From: an uncultured Bacilli bacterium | GTDB taxonomy: Bacteria; Bacillota_I; Bacilli_A; RF39; UBA660 | Direction of reading: 5' to 3' | Assembly (NCBI GenBank): GCA_947624535.1 | Contig: CANQKU010000025.1 | Span: 1-12,405, forward strand | DNA length: 12,405 nucleotides | Shown here: positions 7,139 to 12,405 of the stretch, one piece after another | How positions within the stretch are numbered: position 1 is the first letter of the stretch | Layout of the letters: every line of letters begins with the position of its first letter | Notes under the pieces: model-generated | What the model saw: the letters and a program-made list of their open reading frames with translations, nothing else | What the model was told of the DNA's origin: nothing | The model's database searches: none | Made by a program: the position numbers and the translations under genes

Positions 7139-7624
7139 ATGAAGAGAAATAATAAAGGTTTTACATTGATAGAGTTATTAGCAGTTATTGTTATTATGGG
7201 TATTTTAATGATAGTTGCTATACCACAAGTTACTAAATATATTGAAAATTCTAAAAAGGATACTTATGCAGATACAGCTAAAGCATATATTAATTCAGCT
7301 AGATTTATGCTTTTAAATGATGAGTATGACTGTACTTTACCAGAAGATACTTCTACTAATATATATATACCATTAGATCAAATAGATATTGAACAAGGTG
7401 GAGAACAATCTCCATATAATCAAACAATTAATAAGACATCTAGTTTTGTTAAAGTTCAAAAAAGTGGTGAAAAATATGTTTATTCTATTTTTATCACAGA
7501 TGCCAAAAAGAATGGATCTAATGGATTAGTTGAAGAAACTAAATTAGCAAGAGGTACTTTCAAAAAACAAGGCGCTCCTGCGACAAGTCCTAGTGGAACA
7601 AAATGTACAAAAGCAACAACTTAA
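7139..7624 (+). CDS. Type IV prepilin-like protein (N-methylation domain)
   Basis: This is a pilin or pseudopilin subunit of 161 residues. MKRNNKG-FTLIELLAVIVIMGILMIVAIP carries the class III leader: cleavage is expected after Gly7, Phe8 becomes the methylated first residue, and Glu12 is the conserved +5 glutamate. The hydrophobic helix extends to about residue 29, and the rest is a small soluble head with two cysteines (65 and 156) that could form one disulfide, the last near the C-terminus. ATG 7139 is preferred to the in-frame GTG 7130 because AGGAG at 7126-7130 is its ribosome site, and the short basic leader then has normal length. No prepilin peptidase, assembly ATPase or platform protein is in the window, so the machinery must lie elsewhere. 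It is transcribed alone, divergent from the two-component system. It could serve DNA uptake, adhesion or secretion, and the sequence does not say which. Confidence 0.88.
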   Translation: MKRNNKGFTLIELLAVIVIMGILMIVAIPQVTKYIENSKKDTYADTAKAYINSARFMLLNDEYDCTLPEDTSTNIYIPLDQIDIEQGGEQSPYNQTINKTSSFVKVQKSGEKYVYSIFITDAKKNGSNGLVEETKLARGTFKKQGAPATSPSGTKCTKATT

Positions 7625-7643
7625 AAATAAGTTGTTTTTTTTT
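7615..7643 (+). terminator. Terminator overlapping the pilin stop codon
   Basis: AACAACTT (7615-7622) pairs perfectly with AAGTTGTT (7629-7636) around a six-base loop, followed by an unbroken T run to 7643. The TAA stop (7622-7624) sits at the top of the stem. It separates the pilin gene from the nuclease gene. Confidence 0.85.
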
Positions 7644-7680
7644 AACTATTTATGGTATGGTATTAACAGGAAGTGATTTT

Positions 7681-8559
7681 ATGTTAATTATAGGTAGTCA
7701 TGTGGGGTTTAAAAAAGATAGTCAATTACTAGGAAGTTTAGAAGAAGCGTTAAGTTATAATAGCAATACTTTTATGTTTTATACAGGTGCACCACAAAAC
7801 ACTATGCGTTATCCAATTGATGATGAGATAACTTTAAAAGCCAAAGAAATCATGAAAGAAAAAAATATCGATTATTCTAAAGTAATAGTTCATGCTCCAT
7901 ATATTATTAATTTAGCTAATAATAAAGAAAAAGAAAAATATGAATTTTCAATTAACTTTTTAAAAGAAGAAGTAGCGCGTTGTGAACAATTAGGCATTAA
8001 ATATTTAGTTCTTCATCCAGGAAGTCATGTAGGATTAGGTGTTGAAGAGGGTATTAAAAATATTATTAATGCTTTAAATATTATTTTAGAAAATTCAAAA
8101 GTAACTATTTTACTAGAAACTATGGCTGGTAAGGGTAGTGAGATAGGTTCAAACTTTAAAGAATTAAAAAAAATTATTGTAAAAATTAAAAATAAGGATA
8201 GAATAGGAGTATGTATGGATACTTGTCATATGAATGATGCTGGCTATGACCTAACTAATTTTGATCAACTTCTAAATTATTTTGATGAAGTAGTAGGATT
8301 AGATTATGTCCATTGTATTCATATTAATGATAGTAAAAATGAAAAATCTTCTCATAAAGATCGTCATGAAAACATAGGCTTTGGTACAATTGGCTTCGAT
8401 ACTTTAATAAATATTATTTACAATGACAAATTAAAAGATATTCCTAAAATATTAGAAACACCATACGTAGTTAAAAATCCTCCTTATAAAGATGAAATAG
8501 AAATGATTAAAAATAAAAAATTTAATAAAGATTTAAAAACAAACTTAGAAAACTCATAA
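7681..8559 (+). CDS. nfo: Endonuclease IV (AP endonuclease, base excision repair)
   Basis: The enzyme cleaves DNA 5' to abasic sites and removes blocked 3' ends, using a three-metal zinc cluster in a TIM barrel. All nine expected metal ligands are present: His71 (VHAPY), His112 (LHPGS), Glu146 (LLETMAGKG), Asp180 and His183 (MDTCH), His214 (HINDSK), Asp227 and His229 (KDRHENIG) and Glu259 (LETP). The start is ATG 7681 with AGGAAGTGA upstream, giving 292 residues and the family N-terminus (LIIGSHVGF). An in-frame extension to 7603 would cross the pilin terminator and is not used. A possible promoter is TGG-TATGGT at 7653-7661. The 3' end overlaps the convergent small gene by six bases. In B. 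subtilis nfo (yqfS) neighbours yqfT, and the same appears here. Confidence 0.95.
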   Translation: MLIIGSHVGFKKDSQLLGSLEEALSYNSNTFMFYTGAPQNTMRYPIDDEITLKAKEIMKEKNIDYSKVIVHAPYIINLANNKEKEKYEFSINFLKEEVARCEQLGIKYLVLHPGSHVGLGVEEGIKNIINALNIILENSKVTILLETMAGKGSEIGSNFKELKKIIVKIKNKDRIGVCMDTCHMNDAGYDLTNFDQLLNYFDEVVGLDYVHCIHINDSKNEKSSHKDRHENIGFGTIGFDTLINIIYNDKLKDIPKILETPYVVKNPPYKDEIEMIKNKKFNKDLKTNLENS

Positions 8560-8820
8560 CATTAATTTATGCTTATAATAACTATATAACTCAATAAGCT
8601 TTTGATATAGTAAACTATCAACATTAAGTTTTAATTCTTTAAAAGAAGACTCATCTCCATTTAAAATAGAATTATAATTTTTCTTAATAAAATTATAAAT
8701 AGTTAAAGCATCATCTTTAGATAGTAGGATTTTATTTTTACCTGCATAATTAAAAATATCTTCAATAGTTAAACTTTGTTCAATATAATTTATTATTAAT
8801 TTTTTATAAATATCCATCAC
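8554..8820 (-). CDS. Small YqfT/DUF2624-like protein (88 aa)
   Basis: This is a cytoplasmic, helical, charged protein with no signal or membrane segment. The pattern of an N-terminal helix, a short LTIEDIFNYAGKNKILLSKDDALTIYNFIKKN segment (residues 17-48) and a second helical part resembles Bacillus YqfT (DUF2624), whose gene lies next to nfo in B. subtilis. Position therefore supports the weak sequence match. The biochemical role of that family is unknown to me. The start is GTG 8820 or ATG 8817. AGGTG is immediately next to the start, too close for a normal ribosome site, so translation may be weak or nearly leaderless. The stop is TGA, the only one among complete genes in this window, and the gene is tail-to-tail with nfo, overlapping by six bases. 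No terminator hairpin is visible at the junction. Confidence 0.65.
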   Translation of the reverse strand: MMDIYKKLIINYIEQSLTIEDIFNYAGKNKILLSKDDALTIYNFIKKNYNSILNGDESSFKELKLNVDSLLYQKLIELYSYYKHKLML

Positions 8821-8855
8821 CTAATAAAATATATGAAATAACTTTTGAAATATGT

Positions 8856-8863
8856 GATAAACT
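8856..8863 (+). promoter_or_regulatory. Weak candidate -10 of the PBP2 gene (TGATAAACT)
   Basis: TGA followed by TAAACT (8858-8863; TG begins at 8855) and then AGTAATAGAAA matches the spacing and downstream context of the promoters at 2811 and 10967, but the -10 itself is poor and no -35 is clear. It lies 27 bases before ATG 8891. Confidence 0.3.
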
Positions 8864-8890
8864 AGTAATAGAAAGAAGGGTTTATAGGCA

Positions 8891-10939
8891 ATGAGAAAAA
8901 AACTAAACAAAAAAAGAAGTCCTTTACTAGAACAAATTGAAAAAAGAAGATTATTTTTTATTTTAGGAATTACTATTTTTTTATTTAGTGTTGTCTTTAT
9001 TAAGTTTTATCAAGTTATGATTTATGATCATAATAAGTATAGTGAACAATTAGAAGAATTATCTTATGATATTGTTGAAGGACCTTCAGCACCCCGTGGG
9101 AGAATTTATGATAGAAATCATCGTATTATTGTAGATAATATTGCCGTTAAGACAATTTATTATAAAAAAAATAAATCTATCTCTACTAAAGATGAGATAA
9201 ACCTAGCCTATAAAGTAAGCAGACATTTAAATTTAGATATTCAAAAACTAGAAGAAAGAAATCAAAAAGAGTTTTATGTTAAAATTCATCCTAATATAGC
9301 AGCATCAAAAATTACTAAAAAAGAGTGGGATAAACTAGACCAAAGAAAATTAACTAATAATGATATTGAACAGTTAAAAATAGATAGAGTTACAAGTGAT
9401 GAGTTAAACAGTATGAGTGATGATGATAAGAAAGCTGCTTACTTATATTATTTAATGAATAAGGGCTATACTTATGATGAAAAAACAATTAGAACTGGTG
9501 ATGTTACTGATGAAGAGTATGCCTATATTTCTGAGAATAATAAAGAATTAGAGGGATTTAATACAAGACTTGACTGGGATAGAACTTATCCTTATGGAGA
9601 GACATTTAAATCTATCTTAGGAAGTGTTTCTACTAATGGAATACCTAAAGAAGAAAAAGCTTATTATTTAAAAAATGGATATTCACTAAATGATAGAGTA
9701 GGAATTAGTTATATAGAAAAGCAATATGAATCTTATTTAAAAGGTGAAAAAAGTATATATAAAGTTATAAATAGTCATGAATTAAAATTAGTTAAAGAAG
9801 GTAAGCGTGGTAATGATATAGTTTTATCTATCGATATTAATTTACAAAAACAATTAGAAGATATTTTAACTGAAGAAGTTACTAACGCTAAAAAAGAAGT
9901 TAATACTGAGTTTTATGATCACTCTTCAGCAGTAATACAAGATCCTAAGACAGGTGAAGTTCTTGCGATGGCATCTAAACAAATTGTAGATGGAAAAATA
10001 ATTGATAATACAACAAGTATTTTAACATCTCCTGTAACACCAGGATCTATTGTTAAGGGGGCATCTATTTTAGTAGGATATAATACGGGTAATTTACATA
10101 TTGGAGATTATATAGTTGATGAATGTATTAAAATCCAAGGAACAAAAGAAAAATGTTCATCACGTACTTTAGGAAGAATTAATGATATTTCAGCTTTAGC
10201 TATGTCTAGTAATGTCTATCAGTGGAAAACAGCGATTAAAGTAGCAGGGTATAATTATACAAGAAATATGAGTTTACCATTTAATCAAAGTGCTTTTGAT
10301 ATATATAGAAAAATGTATCATTCATTTGGATTAGGTGTTAAAACAGAAATTGACTTACCAGTTGAGAGTTTAGGTTATGGAGCTAAAAAAGACTATCAAG
10401 CAGGAAATTTATTAGACTTTGTCATAGGTCAATATGAAACTTATACTACTATTCAACTATCACAATATATTAATACGATTGCTAATAAAGGAACAAGATA
10501 TCAACCTCATTTATTAAAAGAAGTACACCAAGCAACAGAAAATGAAGAATTAGGAAAAATTATCTATAAACAAGAACCTAAAGCTTTAAATACCGTAGAG
10601 ACTAAAGCTGAATATATGAACCGAGTACATGAAGGATTTTATGCCGTTATTAACTCATCAGGAGGATATGGTAGAGGTTATATGGATCCTATATATAGTC
10701 CTAGTGGAAAAACTGGAACATCACAAAGTTTTATTGATACAGATAATGATGGAGTAATTGATAAAGAAACAATTTCTACAACTTTCGTAGGTTTTGCTCC
10801 TAGTAATCAACCTAAAATGTCAATTGCAGTTGTCTCACCAAATTCTTCAAGAAGTGATACCGCTAGTAGTTTTTCTAGTATGGTGACAAGAAGAATTACA
10901 AAACGAGCAACAGATGCCTACTTTACTTTAAATCCGTAA
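8891..10939 (+). CDS. Penicillin-binding protein 2, class B transpeptidase
   Basis: This is a membrane-anchored D,D-transpeptidase that crosslinks peptidoglycan, probably for cell elongation (PbpA/PBP2 type, inference). A basic N-terminus is followed by one TM segment (about 21-43). The dimerisation/linker domain follows, with GPSAPRGRIYDRN (64-76) and the DWDRTYPYGE segment (228-237). The transpeptidase domain follows from about residue 310. Active-site motifs are SIVK (386-389), SSN (439-441) and KTG (607-609). At 682 residues the length is normal. Two cysteines, 412 and 422, are the only ones and could pair. Just after KTG lies D-T-D-N-D-G-V-I-D (616-624), a calcium-loop-like DxDxDGxxD. 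No PASTA repeats are present. The ribosome site is AGAAGG, 11 bases before the ATG, with TAGG closer. Its place after nfo and the yqfT-like gene recalls the B. subtilis nfo-to-pbpA region with intervening genes missing. Confidence 0.92.
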   Translation: MRKKLNKKRSPLLEQIEKRRLFFILGITIFLFSVVFIKFYQVMIYDHNKYSEQLEELSYDIVEGPSAPRGRIYDRNHRIIVDNIAVKTIYYKKNKSISTKDEINLAYKVSRHLNLDIQKLEERNQKEFYVKIHPNIAASKITKKEWDKLDQRKLTNNDIEQLKIDRVTSDELNSMSDDDKKAAYLYYLMNKGYTYDEKTIRTGDVTDEEYAYISENNKELEGFNTRLDWDRTYPYGETFKSILGSVSTNGIPKEEKAYYLKNGYSLNDRVGISYIEKQYESYLKGEKSIYKVINSHELKLVKEGKRGNDIVLSIDINLQKQLEDILTEEVTNAKKEVNTEFYDHSSAVIQDPKTGEVLAMASKQIVDGKIIDNTTSILTSPVTPGSIVKGASILVGYNTGNLHIGDYIVDECIKIQGTKEKCSSRTLGRINDISALAMSSNVYQWKTAIKVAGYNYTRNMSLPFNQSAFDIYRKMYHSFGLGVKTEIDLPVESLGYGAKKDYQAGNLLDFVIGQYETYTTIQLSQYINTIANKGTRYQPHLLKEVHQATENEELGKIIYKQEPKALNTVETKAEYMNRVHEGFYAVINSSGGYGRGYMDPIYSPSGKTGTSQSFIDTDNDGVIDKETISTTFVGFAPSNQPKMSIAVVSPNSSRSDTASSFSSMVTRRITKRATDAYFTLNP

Positions 10940-10966
10940 ATTATTGGTGCAAAGTTTAGAAAAGTA

Positions 10967-10975
10967 TGATATAGT
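10967..10975 (+). promoter_or_regulatory. Extended -10 promoter of the 434-aa surface protein gene
   Basis: TGATATAGT at 10967-10975, followed by GGTAATAGAAT, lies 27 bases before ATG 11003. It matches the promoter at 2811 base for base across the nonamer. TTGGTG at 10944 has 20-bp spacing and is doubtful as a -35. No terminator is visible after the PBP2 gene, so some read-through from it is likely. Confidence 0.5.
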
Positions 10976-11002
10976 GGTAATAGAATAGGATAGTGATATT
11001 AG

Positions 11003-12307
11003 ATGAGTTGGAAATATTTAGCGAAAAAGACAATTAATATTAAAACAAATTATTTAATTATTATAGTTGCTTTAGCTATTTTAGTAGTAGTAGGATGCTT
11101 TTCTTATGCTATATTTACAGTAAGTAGTGAAAGTAAGGGTTCTTTAAATATTGTTACTGGAAATCTTTATTCGCATTTAGATAGTGAAGAACTTGATGGG
11201 AAGAAAAGTATAGTTATTCCTAAAGATGAGTCAAAAATAATTCATTTAGATTTAGTAAATGTAAATGGGGTTGATGCTAAAGTAAATCTATATTATACAG
11301 CAACTTCTGATAAAGTAGAGGTAGCTTATTTAGAAAAACATGATGCTGTTCCATCAAAGACTGGAGATATACTAACTAAAAGTGGAACAAAAACAGATCA
11401 TAAAACAATTGATATAAAAATTACTAATTTAGATTTAGAAAATGAAGTTACAGTTACTTTTGGTAGTGATGTAGGTCTAAAAAATGCGTCACTTTCTTTC
11501 CCGACGGAAAAGAAAGAAATTCAAAAATATAAAGGAAATCCATATATTAGTAAGGCATATATTTATAATGATGATGCTAATTCTGATACTTATTGTTTAA
11601 CTGGAGATGAAGAGTCTTGTCAAAAAACTGACTGTTATAAATTACCAGATGAGGAAGAAGAAAAAGAACAAGATAGTCAAGAAAAACCAACATGTCAACC
11701 TAACACTATTATTAAATATGCAGTATCAGATACTGAAGAGAAAGTATTTTATGTAATTGAAGATAAAGATGATAAAATTACGATGCAACAAAGAGAAAAT
11801 ACAATTAAAAATGTAGCTTGGTATGCTGATAATGAAATTAATACAAATGGACCACTAACAATATTAGAACAATTAGGAAATGAAACAAAGAAATGGGATA
11901 ATGTCTTAGAACAAAAATATAAGATGGGTGAGACTACTTTTAACAATAATATCTTTACAGGATGTTCAACCTATAATTCTTGTAGTACTAATACTTATAC
12001 ATTAGGAGAAATTAAAGCAAGAGCAAGAATGATAACTGTTCAAGAAGCAGCTACCTTAAATTGTACTGATACAGCTAGCTCATGTCCAAAGTGGATGTAT
12101 AACTATTTATATGACTCAATTAAAAATGGCGCAACAGTTGATGATAGTGAAGCAATTAATGAACAATATAATAATGGATATTGGACTACATCAGCTGACT
12201 CAACTACACAAAATAATGCTTTCTATATTTCAAATCAAGGAGCTTTAACAAGTGCAAAGGCAACTGATCTTTATGGAACAAGAGCAGTAGTAGAGATTAA
12301 AAAATAA
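11003..12307 (+). CDS. Membrane-anchored surface protein: TasA/camelysin-like N-half, Cys-paired C-half (434 aa)
   Basis: The function is not established. A basic N-terminus leads to one hydrophobic segment (about 17-40, ending YAIFT). Residues 45-165 look like a beta-sandwich: SLNIVTGNL, a Lys/Asp-rich stretch, HLDLVNVNGVDAKVNLYYTA, and a second strand-rich part. This recalls SipW-dependent TasA/camelysin proteins (inference; no SipW gene is in the window). From about residue 184 it is paralogous to the 328-aa protein at 253: YCLTGDEESC..C, CQPNTIIKYA, NGPLTILEQL, KARARMITVQEA (338-349), C-x6-C-P-K-W (354-364), GYWTTSA (392-398) and GTRAVVEIKK at the end. The last 100 residues follow the plan of C-type-lectin/DUF6273-like domains (YW..S......A.Y.....G.L.......G.R.V). 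All eight extracytoplasmic cysteines have partners in the paralogue; Cys32 lies in the membrane segment. A Glu/Asp-rich insert separates cysteines 211 and 231. No sortase signal is seen. Confidence 0.75.
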   Translation: MSWKYLAKKTINIKTNYLIIIVALAILVVVGCFSYAIFTVSSESKGSLNIVTGNLYSHLDSEELDGKKSIVIPKDESKIIHLDLVNVNGVDAKVNLYYTATSDKVEVAYLEKHDAVPSKTGDILTKSGTKTDHKTIDIKITNLDLENEVTVTFGSDVGLKNASLSFPTEKKEIQKYKGNPYISKAYIYNDDANSDTYCLTGDEESCQKTDCYKLPDEEEEKEQDSQEKPTCQPNTIIKYAVSDTEEKVFYVIEDKDDKITMQQRENTIKNVAWYADNEINTNGPLTILEQLGNETKKWDNVLEQKYKMGETTFNNNIFTGCSTYNSCSTNTYTLGEIKARARMITVQEAATLNCTDTASSCPKWMYNYLYDSIKNGATVDDSEAINEQYNNGYWTTSADSTTQNNAFYISNQGALTSAKATDLYGTRAVVEIKK

Positions 12308-12333
12308 CTAAATTTTTAAAGAAAAGAGTAAAA

Positions 12334-12367
12334 ATATCAAAAAACTTTTGATTTTTTGATATTTTTT
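12334..12367 (+). terminator. Hairpin after the 434-aa gene, overlapping the next promoter
   Basis: ATATCAAAAAA (12334-12344) pairs perfectly with TTTTTTGATAT (12352-12362) around a seven-base loop, and six T follow (12362-12367). The geometry is that of a terminator, though only one G-C pair supports the stem. The 3' arm is repeated at once as TTTTTTGATAT (12362-12372), which supplies the -10 of the next gene, so the element may be both terminator and operator. Confidence 0.5.
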
Positions 12368-12375
12368 GATATAAT
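12348..12375 (+). promoter_or_regulatory. Promoter of the gene starting at 12401
   Basis: TTGATT (12348-12353), a 16-bp spacer and TATAAT (12370-12375) with an extending TG at 12367-12368 form a strong promoter. The -35 lies inside the hairpin loop and 3' arm described for 12334-12367. Confidence 0.65.
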
Positions 12376-12400
12376 ACCTATAGACGTAAGGAGGGATATC

Positions 12401-12405
12401 ATGGC
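12401..12405 (+). CDS. Start of a further gene, cut by the window edge
   Basis: ATGGC at the right edge follows AAGGAGG (12388-12394) with a six-base spacer, the best Shine-Dalgarno in the window, and lies 26 bases after a TATAAT box. It must be a real start (Met-Ala...), but the product cannot be known. The strong signals suggest a well-expressed gene. Confidence 0.7.

Noticed and set aside
7603..7680. Longer N-terminus for endonuclease IV
   Set aside because: It would overlap the pilin stop and its terminator. The family N-terminus begins at ATG 7681, which has its own ribosome site.
11749..11946. Open frame of 65 codons on the minus strand
   Set aside because: It lies inside the 434-aa gene within the region aligned to its paralogue. 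The hydrophobic look is a by-product of the opposite strand.
11552..12304. Diversity-generating retroelement target (because of the C-type-lectin-like end)
   Set aside because: No reverse transcriptase, accessory gene or template repeat is present, and the two paralogous ends are not near-identical repeats.
1..12405. UGA-as-tryptophan genetic code
   Set aside because: Long genes are uninterrupted under the standard code, with Trp as TGG, and TGA serves as the stop of the 88-aa gene.

Overview
The window is a compact, very AT-rich stretch of a Bacilli-like Firmicute, probably an uncultured host-associated lineage near RF39/Mycoplasmatota or Erysipelotrichia (inference from gene content and composition). 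It still makes peptidoglycan, as it carries a class B PBP. It uses the standard bacterial code: long reading frames are not interrupted by TGA, and Trp is written TGG. Gene order and small intergenic gaps suggest a chromosomal region with an accessory surface-protein component. No RNA gene, CRISPR array, transposase or integrase is visible.

Layout. 1-1239: an overlapping pair of exported proteins. One is 71 aa, essentially a signal/anchor plus a short 'QAAID' module. The other is 328 aa, with the same N-terminal plan plus a large Cys-rich C-terminal domain. 1371-2744: phosphomannomutase/phosphoglucomutase. 2847-4871: a short HelD-type superfamily 1 ATPase. 4887-6918 (minus): a sensor kinase and OmpR-type regulator, translationally overlapped. 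7139-7624: a type IV prepilin-like protein, divergent from the regulator. 7681-8559: endonuclease IV. 8554-8820 (minus): a small YqfT/DUF2624-like protein. 8891-10939: PBP2. 11003-12307: a membrane-anchored surface protein whose N-terminal half resembles TasA/camelysin-type beta-sandwich proteins and whose C-terminal half is paralogous to the 328-aa protein. A new gene starts at 12401.

How it fits together. The housekeeping parts (sugar-phosphate mutase, RNA polymerase recycling ATPase, AP endonuclease, PBP2) are conventional. The accessory part is a set of exported proteins with a shared look: two members of a Cys-paired domain ending in a C-type-lectin/formylglycine-enzyme-like signature, a small partner, and a lone pilin. 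The regulator-pilin intergenic region carries phased direct repeats of the kind OmpR-family regulators bind. This suggests the two-component system controls the pilin and itself. Nearly all exported proteins here carry an even number of extracytoplasmic cysteines, which points to oxidative folding outside the cell.

Most genes seem to be transcribed singly, from extended -10 promoters (TGATATAGT type). They are closed by hairpin terminators, several of which are folded into the stop codon.
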